A stretch of 64,000 nucleotides of DNA from Rhizobium metallidurans (lineage in GTDB: Bacteria > Pseudomonadota > Alphaproteobacteria > Rhizobiales > Rhizobiaceae), in the NCBI RefSeq assembly GCF_014196505.1, contig NZ_JACIDW010000002.1:310001-374000 (forward strand), given 5' to 3'. The translations under genes were made by a program, and so were the position numbers. Position 1 is the stretch's first letter. Each line of letters begins with the position of its first letter. Below the pieces are notes generated by a model, which saw only the letters and a program-made list of their open reading frames with translations, was not told the DNA's origin and made no database searches. Positions 1 through 9,450 of the stretch are shown here, piece by piece.

Positions 1-1
1 G

Positions 2-817
2 GCCAAGCCGAACGACGACCGCTTCAGCTATAACGAGGCCTGCGCCTTCGTGATCGATGGCGCGACGGGCCTTGGCGACCGCCAATACATGGACGCATCG
101 GGCAGCGACGCCGCCTGGGTCGCGGCCCGCTTCGCGGACGGCTTCAGGCAACGGATCACGCGCCAGACGCCGGTTTCCGATGTCGCGCGCGCCGTGTCGC
201 AGGAGGCCAGGGCAATGTTCCTCGGCAACAATCCCGATGTGCCGCGCTACGCCTGGCCGCTATCCGCCTTCTCGATGATCCACGCCACCGACGACCGCCT
301 GACCTTCTACGGCCTCGGCGATTCCTGCGTCTTTCTCCTGCAGGAAGATGGATCGGCGCGCTTTCACATGGCCATTCCCGACGCCTATGTCAGGGAGCAG
401 GCACACGCGCAAAGCCATATCGCCCGTACCGGCGGCATCACCAGGGATGGCGGCGCGCTCGGCAATGCGGAAACGCTGGCGGCCCTGCGCCGCCACCGCG
501 AAAGCCAGAACACCGCGGGCGGCATCTGGACCTTGGGTCTCGTGCCGGAATCGGCGGACCATCTCGTGTCGGAAGAATTGAAGATAAAGGGCCGCGCCCA
601 CGCCATCATCTGCAGCGACGGCCTCGCCGATCTGGTCGTGCTCTACGAAGCCTACGACGCCGCAAGTCTGGTACGCACGGCGCTCGACAAGGGCCTCGCC
701 CCGATGATCGAGGAACTCCGCCGCTTCGAGCGCGAGACCGATCCCGAGGGCCTGCGCTATCCCCGCTTCAAGCAGAGCGACGACACGACCGCGATCCTGG
801 TCGAACTCACAGCCTGA
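2..817 (+). CDS. PP2C-like serine/threonine phosphatase, 5' truncated by window edge
   Basis: The reading frame is open to the first bases of the window, so the true start lies upstream. PP2C-family enzymes hydrolyse phosphoserine/phosphothreonine with two metal ions held by aspartates. Visible motifs fit: KPNDDRF and FVIDGATGLGD near the visible start (the DG metal site), YGLGDSCVFL in the middle, ICSDGLADLV, and SDDTTAILVEL at the C-terminus (the last metal-binding Asp). No membrane segment is seen in the visible part. It converges with metH; a hairpin terminator lies between. The substrate is unknown. The family call is good; the physiological role is not determined. Confidence 0.75.
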   Translation, partial: AKPNDDRFSYNEACAFVIDGATGLGDRQYMDASGSDAAWVAARFADGFRQRITRQTPVSDVARAVSQEARAMFLGNNPDVPRYAWPLSAFSMIHATDDRLTFYGLGDSCVFLLQEDGSARFHMAIPDAYVREQAHAQSHIARTGGITRDGGALGNAETLAALRRHRESQNTAGGIWTLGLVPESADHLVSEELKIKGRAHAIICSDGLADLVVLYEAYDAASLVRTALDKGLAPMIEELRRFERETDPEGLRYPRFKQSDDTTAILVELTA

Positions 818-844
818 CATCGGACCGACGAAACAGCGATTTCC

Positions 845-881
845 GATTCAGGATCAGGCCCTTGGCGGGTGGTCCTGAATC
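845..881 (+). terminator. Terminator after the PP2C-like gene
   Basis: Nine-base arms GATTCAGGA and TCCTGAATC are perfectly complementary and enclose a GC-rich loop, followed by ATTTTCTCC. The site lies between the convergent phosphatase and metH genes. The T-rich tail is better on +, but it could serve both. Confidence 0.6.
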
Positions 882-923
882 ATTTTCTCCGGCAATTGAA
901 TCAGTGCCTGAAGACGCGCCCGA

Positions 924-3900
924 TCAGGCCGCGTCTTCCACTTCATCGCGCGGCTTCGAGGGCACGTAGTTGAGCACCGGCCCGAGCCAGCGTTCGACCT
1001 CGGAGATCTCCATGCCCTTGCGGCCGGCATAATCCTCGACCTGATCCCGCTCCACCTTGGCAACGCCGAAGTAGTAGGCGTCGGGGTGGCCGATATAGAT
1101 GCCCGAGACGGACGAGCCCGGCCACATGGCGTAGCTCTCGGTGAGCTTCACGCCGGCGGCGTTCTCGGCATCGAGGAGCGCGAACAGCGTCTTCTTCTCG
1201 GTGTGATCGGGCTGCGCCGGATAGCCGGGCGCCGGGCGGATACCGGCATATTCCTCGGTGATCAGCTGCTCCTTGCTGAGCGCCTCGCCCTTGGCATAGC
1301 CCCAATACTCGCGACGCACCTCTTCGTGCATGCGCTCGGCGAAGGCTTCCGCGAAACGGTCGGCCAGCGCCTTGACGAGGATCGACGAGTAATCGTCGTT
1401 GGCGCGTTCGAAGCGCTCGGCTATCGCCACTTCCTCGATACCGGCGGTAACGACGAAGCCACCGACATAATCCTCAACGCCACTGTCGACCGGCGCCACG
1501 AAGTCCGACAGCGCCACGTTCGGCCGGCCGTCGCGCTTCGAAAGCTGCTGGCGCAGTGTGTAGAAGGTCGCGAGCTCTTCCTTCCGGCTGTCGTCCTTGT
1601 AGAGGCGGATATCGTCGCCGACGGTGCCGGCCGGCCAGAAGCCGATGACGGCGCGCGGCCGGAACCACTTCTCGTCGATGATCTTCTTCAGCATCGCCTG
1701 CGCATCCGCCCAGAGCGCCCGTGCCGCCTCGCCCTGCTTCTCATCCTCGAGAATGGCGGGATAGCGGCCCTTCAACTCCCAGGTCTGGAAGAACGGCGTC
1801 CAGTCGATATATTCGGCGAGCGTCGCCAGATCGTAATCCTCGAACACCTTGGTTCCGAGGAAGCTCGGCTTTGCGGGCGCGTGCGCCGACCAATCGACTT
1901 TCTGCGCGTTCTCGCGGGCACGCGCCAGCGGCAGGCGCACCTTCTCGGCCTCGCTGCGGGCGTGCGCTGCCGCGACCTTGGCGTATTCGGCGCGAATATC
2001 GGTTATGTAGCCGTCACGGTTCTCGGGCGAGAGCAGCGACGAGACCACGCCGACCGCGCGGCTGGCGTCGGTGACGTAAACCGTCTGGCCCTTGTTATAG
2101 CCGGGATGGATTTTCACGGCCGTATGGACGCGGCTGGTCGTGGCGCCGCCGATCAGAAGCGGCAGATCCAGACCCTGGCGCTCCATTTCGGCCGCCACAT
2201 GCACCATCTCGTCGAGCGACGGCGTAATCAGGCCCGACAGGCCGATGACGTCGACCTTCTCGGCCACCGCCGTCTCCAGGATCTTCGTCGCCGGCACCAT
2301 GACGCCGAGGTCGATGATCTCGTAATTGTTGCAGGCGAGCACGACGCCGACGATGTTCTTGCCGATATCGTGGACGTCGCCCTTGACGGTCGCCATCAGG
2401 ATCTTGCCGGCCGACTTGCGGTCGTCGCCGCCGTTCAGCCGCTTCTCTTCTTCCATGTAAGGAAGGAGCACGGCCACGGCCTGCTTCATCACGCGCGCCG
2501 ACTTGACGACCTGCGGCAGGAACATCTTGCCCGAGCCGAACAGGTCGCCGACCACGTTCATGCCCGCCATCAGCGGGCCTTCGATGACATGAAGCGGACG
2601 GGCGGCGGCAAGGCGCGCCTCTTCGGTATCGGCATCGATGTATTCGGTTATGCCGTTGACCAGAGCATGCTCGAGACGCTTCTCGACCGACCATTCGCGC
2701 CAGGAGAGATCCTGCACGCGTCCCTCGCGGGCAGCACCGCCACGGAACTTCTCGGCCACCTCGAGCAGCCGTTCGGTCGCGTCGCTGCGGCGGTTCAGCA
2801 CCACGTCCTCGCAGGCCTCGCGCAGCTCCGCGTCGATCTGGTCGTAGACCGCCAGCTGGCCGGCATTGACGATGCCCATGTCCATGCCCGCCTGGATGGC
2901 GTGGTAGAGGAACACGGCATGCATCGCCTCGCGCACCGGCTCGTTGCCGCGGAACGAGAAGGAGAGGTTCGAAACGCCGCCCGATATGTGCACCAGCGGC
3001 ATCGTCTTGCGGATCGTGCGCGTCGCCTCGATGAAGTCGACGCCGTAATTGTTGTGCTCCTCGATGCCGGTCGCGACCGCGAAGACGTTCGGGTCGAAGA
3101 TGATGTCCTCGGGCGGGAAGCCCGCCTTTTCGGTCAAGAGCTTGTAGGCGCGCGTGCAGATCTCGACCTTGCGGTCATAGGTATCCGCCTGCCCCGTCTC
3201 GTCGAAGGCCATGACGACGACAGCCGCGCCATAGGCATGCAGCAGCCTCGCCTGCGCCAGGAAGTTCTCTTCGCCTTCCTTAAGCGAGATCGAGTTGACG
3301 ATCGGCTTGCCCTGAACGCGCTTCAGGCCGGATTCGATGATCGAGAACTTGGAACTGTCGATCATCACGGGCACGCGAGCGATATCCGGCTCGGCGGCGA
3401 TCAGGTTCAGGAACTCGACCATCGCCTTTTCGGAATCGATCAGGCCTTCGTCCATGTTGATGTCGATGATCTGCGCGCCGTTTTCCACCTGGTCGCGCGC
3501 GACATCGAGCGCTGCCGTGTAATCGGCATTGGTGATCAGCTTGCGGAAACGCGCCGAGCCCGTGACGTTGGTGCGCTCGCCGACGTTGACGAAGGGAATG
3601 TCCTTGGTGAGCTCGAAGGGCTCGAGGCCCGAGAGCGACATGAACGGACGATGCTCGGGGATCGGGCGCGGCTTGTACTTGGCCACGACCTCGGCGATCG
3701 CCTTGATGTGCTCAGGCGTCGAGCCGCAGCAGCCGCCGACGATGTTGACGAGGCCTTCGCGGGCGAACTCGTCGATCTGGGCCGCCATCAGCTCGGGCGT
3801 CTCGTCATACTGGCCGAACTCGTTGGGAAGGCCGGCATTCGGATAGGCGCAGATGAAGGTATCGGCAACGCCCGACAGCTCCTGCAGGTGCGGACGCATG

Positions 3901-4697
3901 GCGTTGGCGCCGAGCGCGCAGTTCAGGCCGATCGTGAACGGATTGGCGTGGCGCACCGAGTTCCAGAAGGCCGACGGCGTCTGGCCCGACAGCGTGCGGC
4001 CGGAAAGGTCGGTGATCGTGCCCGAGATCATCACCGGCAGGCGGATGCCTTTCGCTTCGAAGCGCTCCTCGCAGGCAAAGATCGCAGCCTTGGCGTTCAG
4101 CGTGTCGAAGATCGTCTCGATCAGGATAATGTCGGCGCCGCCGTCGATCAGGCCGTCGATCTGCTCGGCATAGGCGATGCGCAGGTCGTCGAAGGTGACG
4201 GCGCGGAAGCCCGGATTGTTCACGTCAGGCGAGATCGAGGCCGTGCGGTTGGTCGGACCGATGGCACCGGCCACGAAACGGCGGCGGCCATCCTCACGCT
4301 CGGCGCGGATGCAGGCGCGCCGCACGACTTCGGCACCTTCCTTGTTCAGCGCATAGACCTCGCCTTCCATCGCGTAGTCGGCCTGCGCGATGCGGGTGGA
4401 GGAGAAGGTGTTGGTCTCGAGAATATCGGCGCCGGCCTTGGCGTATTTGTAATGGATCTCCTCGATCGCATCCGGCTGCGAGAGGATGAGAAGGTCGTTG
4501 TTGCCCTTCTGGTGGCAGGAGCAGCCGATGAACCGGTCGCCGCGGAAATGATCCTCGTCGAAACCGAGCCCCTGGATCTGCGTGCCCATGGCGCCGTCAA
4601 GGACCAGAATGCGTTCGCTGGCGGCTTTCCTGAGCGCCGCGAACACTTCACTGCCGTCGCGCTTTTCCCCTTCGGGGCCAAACAGATTGTTGAACAC
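924..4697 (-). CDS. metH: Cobalamin-dependent methionine synthase
   Basis: Full-length MetH of 1257 residues. It transfers a methyl group from 5-methyltetrahydrofolate to homocysteine through cobalamin. Domains in order: homocysteine-binding barrel (about 20-335) with zinc ligands Cys260, Cys323 and Cys324 (LNCALG, GGCCGS); pterin-binding barrel (about 350-610, [11 protein letters not shown]); cobalamin cap and Rossmann domain with the lower ligand His776 in DVHDIGKN; C-terminal SAM-dependent reactivation domain ([15 protein letters not shown]). I choose the GTG at 4697 because AAGGAG sits 7 nt upstream. An ATG seven codons earlier (4718) has no such site. A SahR-type palindrome lies in the upstream gap. 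The long open frame on the opposite strand is a shadow. Confidence 0.97.
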   Translation of the reverse strand: MFNNLFGPEGEKRDGSEVFAALRKAASERILVLDGAMGTQIQGLGFDEDHFRGDRFIGCSCHQKGNNDLLILSQPDAIEEIHYKYAKAGADILETNTFSSTRIAQADYAMEGEVYALNKEGAEVVRRACIRAEREDGRRRFVAGAIGPTNRTASISPDVNNPGFRAVTFDDLRIAYAEQIDGLIDGGADIILIETIFDTLNAKAAIFACEERFEAKGIRLPVMISGTITDLSGRTLSGQTPSAFWNSVRHANPFTIGLNCALGANAMRPHLQELSGVADTFICAYPNAGLPNEFGQYDETPELMAAQIDEFAREGLVNIVGGCCGSTPEHIKAIAEVVAKYKPRPIPEHRPFMSLSGLEPFELTKDIPFVNVGERTNVTGSARFRKLITNADYTAALDVARDQVENGAQIIDINMDEGLIDSEKAMVEFLNLIAAEPDIARVPVMIDSSKFSIIESGLKRVQGKPIVNSISLKEGEENFLAQARLLHAYGAAVVVMAFDETGQADTYDRKVEICTRAYKLLTEKAGFPPEDIIFDPNVFAVATGIEEHNNYGVDFIEATRTIRKTMPLVHISGGVSNLSFSFRGNEPVREAMHAVFLYHAIQAGMDMGIVNAGQLAVYDQIDAELREACEDVVLNRRSDATERLLEVAEKFRGGAAREGRVQDLSWREWSVEKRLEHALVNGITEYIDADTEEARLAAARPLHVIEGPLMAGMNVVGDLFGSGKMFLPQVVKSARVMKQAVAVLLPYMEEEKRLNGGDDRKSAGKILMATVKGDVHDIGKNIVGVVLACNNYEIIDLGVMVPATKILETAVAEKVDVIGLSGLITPSLDEMVHVAAEMERQGLDLPLLIGGATTSRVHTAVKIHPGYNKGQTVYVTDASRAVGVVSSLLSPENRDGYITDIRAEYAKVAAAHARSEAEKVRLPLARARENAQKVDWSAHAPAKPSFLGTKVFEDYDLATLAEYIDWTPFFQTWELKGRYPAILEDEKQGEAARALWADAQAMLKKIIDEKWFRPRAVIGFWPAGTVGDDIRLYKDDSRKEELATFYTLRQQLSKRDGRPNVALSDFVAPVDSGVEDYVGGFVVTAGIEEVAIAERFERANDDYSSILVKALADRFAEAFAERMHEEVRREYWGYAKGEALSKEQLITEEYAGIRPAPGYPAQPDHTEKKTLFALLDAENAAGVKLTESYAMWPGSSVSGIYIGHPDAYYFGVAKVERDQVEDYAGRKGMEISEVERWLGPVLNYVPSKPRDEVEDAA

Positions 4698-4741
4698 GGG
4701 CGGACTCCTTGACGTCATTATAAAGACAAGCCGCCCAAATC

Positions 4742-4761
4742 ACATAAAGATATCTTTATGT
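4742..4761. promoter_or_regulatory. Putative SahR operator upstream of metH
   Basis: A perfect 20-bp palindrome, ACATAAAGATATCTTTATGT, lies between divergent metH and the AGE-family gene, 45 bp upstream of the metH GTG. ArsR-family SahR regulators of proteobacteria sense S-adenosylhomocysteine and repress methionine-cycle genes; in Rhizobiales their sites are, as I recall, of the form CATnAAGATATCTTnATG. The palindrome is direct observation; the regulator assignment is inference from the motif and the target gene. Confidence 0.65.
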
Positions 4762-4870
4762 CAATATATCAGCGACATTTTCGCCATTGCCGGCGCACGG
4801 CGGATGACAGACTCGAACGCCCCCTATATAGGCAATTTCAAAGCATTGTGTATGAAATCGGAGGAGTATC

Positions 4871-6130
4871 ATGGCACCTGCAATCGGCGACGCCGCGCTC
4901 GGCAACTGGACGACGCGCGCCTACCACCGCGACTGGCTGGTCGCCCAGGCCAACGGCCTGTTCGATTTCTTCCAGCATGACTCGATCAATCCCAAGGGTG
5001 GGTTCTACGATCTCGACGACACCGGCAAGCCGCTCGACGCCGAGGGCCAGGTGCGCGGCATCCATATCGCCGCCCGCGCCGTCCATTGCTTCTCGATCGG
5101 CACCCTGCTCGGCCGCCCCGGCGCATCCGATGTCGTCGATCACGGCATGCGGTACATCTGGAACCAGCACCGGGACCGAGAGAATGGCGGCTATTTCTGG
5201 TCGCTGAACAATGACGGCCCCGTCGACACCAACAAGCAGGGCTACGGCCACGCCTTCGTGCTCCTCGCCGCCTCCTCCGCCAAGACCATCGGCCACCCGC
5301 TCGCCGACGGCATGCTGGCCGACATCACCGAGGTGCTGAACACCCGCTTCTGGGAAGAAAGGCACGGCGCCATCGCCGAGGAGTTCACCGCCGACTGGCA
5401 GCCGCTCGACGGCGGCACCTATCGCGGCCAGAACTCCAACATGCACCTGACCGAAGCCCTGATGGCGGCCTTCGAGGCGACCGGTAACCACGATTACCTC
5501 ACCAAGGCCGAAAGCATCGCCGACCTCGTCATCCGCCGGGCGGCCGGCTCCGTCGGCTGGCGCGTCGCCGAGCACTTCGACACGGAATGGGCGCTCGACA
5601 AGAATTACTACCACCCGAACGAGATGTTCCGTCCCGCTGGCACCACGCCCGGCCACTCGCTGGAATGGGCGCGCCTGCTGCTGCAGCTCTGGGCGCTCGG
5701 CGGCAAGACACTGGAATGGCTGCCGGATGCCGCCAAGGGCCTGTTTTCGCAGGCAATGACCCTCGGCTGGGACGACGACAAGGGCAGCTTCTTCTACACG
5801 CTCGACTGGGAGGACCGTCCGGACAAGCGCCAGAAGATGTGGTGGCCCGCCTGCGAAGGTGCGGCTGCCGCCCACTATCTCAACGAACACCTGCCGAGCG
5901 ACTACCACGAGGACAGCTACCGCAAGATCTGGAACGTCATCGAGCGCCGCTTCATCGACCATAAAAACGGCGGCTGGCACGAGGAACTGACGGAAGACAT
6001 GGTCCCCGCTCACACCATCTTCCCCGGCAAGGGCGACATCTACCACGCCCTGCAAGCCTGCCTCATCCCCCTCTTCCCGGCCACAGGCAGCCTGACCAAG
6101 GTCATCCCTGAAGCCGGCGGCAAGATCTGA
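4871..6130 (+). CDS. AGE-family sugar epimerase/isomerase
   Basis: 419 residues, the usual length of the N-acylglucosamine 2-epimerase family, cytosolic (alpha/alpha)6-barrel enzymes that epimerise or isomerise sugars. Family motifs are present: GHAFVLLAA, QNSNMHLTEALMAAFE, PGHSLEWARLL and the C-terminal HTIFPGKGDIYHA, which carry the histidines used as acid/base in YihS- and mannose-isomerase-type members. The absence of a signal peptide fits the cytosol. GAGGAG lies 8 nt before the ATG. It is divergent from metH and followed by a hairpin. Mannose/fructose or a related aldose/ketose pair is the likely substrate, but this cannot be fixed from sequence. Confidence 0.85.
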   Translation: MAPAIGDAALGNWTTRAYHRDWLVAQANGLFDFFQHDSINPKGGFYDLDDTGKPLDAEGQVRGIHIAARAVHCFSIGTLLGRPGASDVVDHGMRYIWNQHRDRENGGYFWSLNNDGPVDTNKQGYGHAFVLLAASSAKTIGHPLADGMLADITEVLNTRFWEERHGAIAEEFTADWQPLDGGTYRGQNSNMHLTEALMAAFEATGNHDYLTKAESIADLVIRRAAGSVGWRVAEHFDTEWALDKNYYHPNEMFRPAGTTPGHSLEWARLLLQLWALGGKTLEWLPDAAKGLFSQAMTLGWDDDKGSFFYTLDWEDRPDKRQKMWWPACEGAAAAHYLNEHLPSDYHEDSYRKIWNVIERRFIDHKNGGWHEELTEDMVPAHTIFPGKGDIYHALQACLIPLFPATGSLTKVIPEAGGKI

Positions 6131-6143
6131 TGATGAACAAGGC

Positions 6144-6170
6144 GGCGCCGCATCCACGGCGCCGTCTTCA
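6144..6170 (+). terminator. Terminator after the AGE-family gene
   Basis: Stem GGCGCCG / CGGCGCC with a 6-nt loop followed by GTCTTC, located between the convergent AGE-family gene and the next minus-strand gene. The T run is weak. Confidence 0.5.
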
Positions 6171-6171
6171 A

Positions 6172-6750
6172 TCACGACGACGGAATACGCGGTTCCTCCA
6201 CCAGATAGAACTCCGCGACCGGCGTGACGTCGGAAACGAAGAAGCCGAATTTCGATTGCTCACCGGGATCGAGATGCCCCTCGTCGAAATTCAGCCGGTC
6301 GAAGCTCTCGAAGCGGCTTTCGAAATGCGTGAAACGGCTGGACGAAATCAGCGACGGATTGGGATCGGCCTGCCCGAAGGACAGCCCGTCGTTGAAGTCG
6401 CTCGGCTTGCCGCGGATTTCCTGCAGCTCGAAGCCGAAGCCGATCCATGCCAGACCGCTCCGGTTCTCTGTCACCACCCGCAGATGAAACGAGCCCGGCA
6501 CCGTCGCTTTCAGCTCGGCGGGTTTGGCGAAGCGGATCACCAGCGTCACCGGCGCGAGGCTGTCGAACGCCTCGCGGATCTCGATCGGGTCCTCCCGCGT
6601 GCCGGAACCTGAGATCGACAGGATGCGGAAACCGCCGAGTTCGTCGGAAAACGAGTAGTTCCCCGCATACCACCGCCCGTCATCCGCCGGCCCGGCGCCG
6701 ATCAGCGCCAGGGAGAGCAACGCCGCAAGAATGCGCAAACGACGCGTCAT
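6172..6750 (-). CDS. Secreted hypothetical protein
   Basis: 192 residues from the chosen ATG. It begins MTRRLRILAALLSLALIGAG, a clear signal peptide, so export to the periplasm is likely. GGAAGAGGGG lies just upstream of this ATG, which argues against a longer frame starting at 6792. The mature part is rich in beta-type sequence with aromatic residues (AWIGFGFELQEIRG, SKFGFFVSDVTPVAEF) and has no recognisable catalytic motif. It stands alone, convergent with the AGE-family gene. I do not recognise the family. Confidence 0.7.
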   Translation of the reverse strand: MTRRLRILAALLSLALIGAGPADDGRWYAGNYSFSDELGGFRILSISGSGTREDPIEIREAFDSLAPVTLVIRFAKPAELKATVPGSFHLRVVTENRSGLAWIGFGFELQEIRGKPSDFNDGLSFGQADPNPSLISSSRFTHFESRFESFDRLNFDEGHLDPGEQSKFGFFVSDVTPVAEFYLVEEPRIPSS

Positions 6751-6915
6751 CGCCCCTCTTCCCTGATCGAGATGTTGCCACCATACATGCAATTTCAGCG
6801 GCGTGCGATGCGCAATGCCTTCGAGCCGATTTTCACGCGCGCGAACCCCTCATCGGTGGTACCCTGACGCCTGGGCTTCCAAACGAAACATGTGAATGCA
6901 ACGCAGGAGCGGAAC

Positions 6916-7185
6916 ATGACGACAGTGTTCGTAAGGCATGAGGTTTCGGACTATGCGGCCTGGCGCAAGGTGTATGACGGCCTCCGGTCGGTTCAGGCGG
7001 AAAACGGCGTGATATCGGAGGCGGTCTTCCAATCCGCCGACAATCCCAACGACGTCACCGTCACCCATGAATTCGCGACACCGGAAGCCGCGAAGGCCTT
7101 CATGCAGCTGGAGGAGCTCCGCTCGGCCATGCGCACCGGCGGCATCCTTGGCGCCCCGAGCGTCTGGCTGGTCGAAAAGGCGTAA
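6916..7185 (+). CDS. Small ferredoxin-like (ABM-type) protein, function unknown
   Basis: 89 residues starting MTTVFVRHEVSDYAAWRKVY and ending APSVWLVEKA. The pattern (beta strand, then YAAWRKVYDG helix, then NDVTVTHEF strand, then a helix and a closing strand) resembles the dimeric alpha/beta barrel fold of antibiotic-biosynthesis-monooxygenase-like proteins. The start is set by GGAG 9 nt upstream; an ATG eight codons earlier lacks such a site. No active-site residues can be assigned, and no operon partner is evident. Confidence 0.65.
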   Translation: MTTVFVRHEVSDYAAWRKVYDGLRSVQAENGVISEAVFQSADNPNDVTVTHEFATPEAAKAFMQLEELRSAMRTGGILGAPSVWLVEKA

Positions 7186-7236
7186 AGCCGTTCCGGCCCG
7201 GTCGGCATGACGTGCCGGCGCGTTTCCGTGAGGGCG

Positions 7237-7728
7237 TCACGCCAGGCGCAGCGCGTCCAGATCCTTGGCCAGCATCAGCGCCAGCGCCTCGACGACGAGA
7301 TTGTGGTCGTCGCGCTGCGGCAGACCGGAAACGGTGACCGAGCCGATGCAGCCGGTGCCCTTGACATTGATCGGGAAGCTGCCGCCGTGCGGCGCGTAAT
7401 CGGCGTCCGACAGACCGTTATCCGCGATCGTCTTGCCCTTGGCCTTCAGGTCGATGCCGATGGCATAGCTGCTGCGGAAATAGCGCAGCACCAGATTGCG
7501 CTTGCGGCGCACCCACTGAACGTTGTCGGGCGTGACCCCGGGAAGAGCCACATAGAAGACCGGCATCGAATGCAGGTTGATATCGATCGCGATACCCAGA
7601 CCACGCTCGGAACCCAGCTCCTGCAGCAACTTGCCCAGCTGCCATGCCGTCGCCAGATCGAAACTGTCGAAGCACAGCACCTTCTCCTGCTCGGCAATGC
7701 GCGCGAGATCGTCGTCCGGCATGGTCAT
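7237..7728 (-). CDS. UPF0303 / HbpS-like (GlcG family) protein
   Basis: 163 residues with the UPF0303 pattern, including a RYFRSSYAIG-type core, DYAPHGGSFPI and GCIGSVTVSGLPQRDDHNLV. The last segment is the glycine-rich signature shared with GlcG/HbpS proteins, some of which bind haem. No signal peptide is present. AGGAAACAG lies before the ATG. It is separated by about 150 bp from the racemase gene downstream and is probably its own unit. The molecular function is not established for this subfamily. Confidence 0.75.
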   Translation of the reverse strand: MTMPDDDLARIAEQEKVLCFDSFDLATAWQLGKLLQELGSERGLGIAIDINLHSMPVFYVALPGVTPDNVQWVRRKRNLVLRYFRSSYAIGIDLKAKGKTIADNGLSDADYAPHGGSFPINVKGTGCIGSVTVSGLPQRDDHNLVVEALALMLAKDLDALRLA

Positions 7729-7882
7729 GTCTGTTTCCTCTCCTCGAATGCTTTTCGCTGAGCATCGTCAGGAGCGCGAAAAAGTAAAGCGGAATCGTGG
7801 TGATCCGGCCGCGCCGGAGATGTCTGACACGAGATGAGAAAATGGCCGAAGGCCGTCTTCACGGAACCGCGACCGGCCGACC

Positions 7883-8623
7883 TCAGCCCGCTGCCTGCAT
7901 CGGCGTGAACCGGCTCATCTCGCCGATAAACGGCTTGGCGAGCGGCGGCGCGTAGGAACCGCGCTTGCTGGTCGAAAGACCAAGCGACACCAGCGCTTCG
8001 GCCTGCTTGACGGCCGCCGCAACGCCGTCGACCACGGGCACGCCGTAGATCTCCCGCAGCTCGCGCGCCAGATCGGTCATCCCGGCGCAGCCGAGCACGA
8101 TCGCTTCCGCGCCATCCTCCCTGAGCGCCCGCTCGATCTCCGCGCGAAGCTTGCCGATCGCGCCCGACGCCTCGTCCTCCAGTTCCAGCACCGGAATGTC
8201 AGACGCGCGGACCTTCGCCCGGTCCCCCATGCCGTAGCGGTGCACGAGGTTGTCGATCAGCACCCGCGAGCGCTCCAGCGTCGTCACCACGGTGAAGCGC
8301 TGCGCCAGGAAGCCGGCGGTGGCGACGGCGGATTCGCAAAGCCCGAGCACCGGCACGTCGGCGAAACTGCGGGCTGCCTCGAGCCCCGTATCGTCGAAAC
8401 AAGCGATCACGGCGGCGTCATAGGTCCCCGCCCGCTCCTTCAGCTCCATCAGCAGCCCGGGGATGGCGAGCGCCCCGTCATAATGCCCCTCGATCGACAC
8501 CGGCCCCATTCTTGACGTGGCGGCGATGATCTCGGTGCCGGAGGCGGCGACGAGCCGTGCGGCGGTCGCCGCCTTCTCGGTCATGCTTGATGTCGTGTTC
8601 GGATTGACGATGAGAATGCGCAT
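7883..8623 (-). CDS. Asp/Glu/hydantoin racemase family protein
   Basis: 246 residues, typical of cofactor-independent hydantoin racemases, which invert 5-substituted hydantoins by two cysteines acting as acid and base. Both are visible: AVIACFDDTG and VLGCAGM. The N-terminus MRILIVNPNTTSSM is diagnostic for the family. It is the last gene of the operon with two permeases, 4 bp after the second permease gene. Context suggests the transporter brings in a hydantoin, an allantoin-like compound or another cyclic amide. The exact substrate is inference. Confidence 0.85.
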   Translation of the reverse strand: MRILIVNPNTTSSMTEKAATAARLVAASGTEIIAATSRMGPVSIEGHYDGALAIPGLLMELKERAGTYDAAVIACFDDTGLEAARSFADVPVLGLCESAVATAGFLAQRFTVVTTLERSRVLIDNLVHRYGMGDRAKVRASDIPVLELEDEASGAIGKLRAEIERALREDGAEAIVLGCAGMTDLARELREIYGVPVVDGVAAAVKQAEALVSLGLSTSKRGSYAPPLAKPFIGEMSRFTPMQAAG

Positions 8624-8627
8624 GGGA

Positions 8628-9449
8628 TCAGCTTGTCTTTGCCTGGCGCCCGCGCAGCAGCATCATGATGCCGAGCGCGACCAGAATGATGGTGAAGGAA
8701 AACAGCGTCGTCACCGTACCGAGCGCGTAGAGCACCGGCGTCGTCACGTTGGTCGTCATCCCGTAGATCTCGAGCGGTAGCGTGTTGTAGCTGCCTGAGG
8801 TCATCAGCGTGCGGGCGAATTCGTCATAGGAGAGCGTGAAGCCGAACAGGCCGACGCCGATCAGGCTGGGCGCGATCATCGGCAGCGCGACATGCACGAA
8901 GGTCTGCCACGAACTCGCCCCGAGATCGCGCGCCGCCTCTTCATAGGCCGGCGAGAAGCGGTTGAAGACGGCGAACATGATCAGCACGCCGAAGGGCAGC
9001 GTCCAGGTCAGATGCGCGCCGAAGGCCGACGAATACCAGGCCGGCTTCAGCCCGCCCTGCTGGAACACGACACCGATGCCGAGCGAGATGATGATCGACG
9101 GCACCACGAGGCTGGCGACCGTCGCGTAGAACAGCAAGGTGGCGCCGCGAAACCGGCGACGGAAGGCAAGGCCGGCCAGCAGCGACACCACGACGGTGAC
9201 CACCATGACCATCAGGCCGAGCGAGAAGGAACGGCGGAAGGAAGCCCCGAAATCGCCCACCGCCTGCTTTTCGAACAGATTGTAGAACCAGTGGACGGAA
9301 ACGCCGTTGAGCGGGAATGTCAGGCCGCCATCCGGCCCCTGGAAGGACAGGATCAGGATCGCCGACAGCGGGCCGTAGAGGAACAGCACGAACAGGATGA
9401 AGAAGGCGGCGAGCACGTAGAATTCGAGCGTGCGCTTTTCGTGGCTCAT
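8628..9449 (-). CDS. ABC transporter permease (PotC-like)
   Basis: 273 residues, an inner-membrane permease of the spermidine/putrescine type. About six hydrophobic segments are visible, beginning with VLAAFFILFVLFLYGPLSA. The EAA loop that contacts the ATPase is present (YEEAARDLGASSWQTF). It pairs with the permease immediately upstream, 1 bp away, as the second half of a heterodimer. The operon also encodes the ATPase, the binding protein and a racemase. PotABCD-family systems import diverse amines and amides, so polyamine specificity should not be assumed. Confidence 0.88.
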   Translation of the reverse strand: MSHEKRTLEFYVLAAFFILFVLFLYGPLSAILILSFQGPDGGLTFPLNGVSVHWFYNLFEKQAVGDFGASFRRSFSLGLMVMVVTVVVSLLAGLAFRRRFRGATLLFYATVASLVVPSIIISLGIGVVFQQGGLKPAWYSSAFGAHLTWTLPFGVLIMFAVFNRFSPAYEEAARDLGASSWQTFVHVALPMIAPSLIGVGLFGFTLSYDEFARTLMTSGSYNTLPLEIYGMTTNVTTPVLYALGTVTTLFSFTIILVALGIMMLLRGRQAKTS

Positions 9450-9450
9450 C

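Noticed and set aside
1086-4712. 1208-codon open frame opposite metH
   Set aside because: GC-rich codon shadow; no family-like sequence and metH is certain.
4838-6175. 445-codon open frame opposite the AGE-family gene
   Set aside because: Shadow of a well-supported gene with matching motifs and ribosome site.
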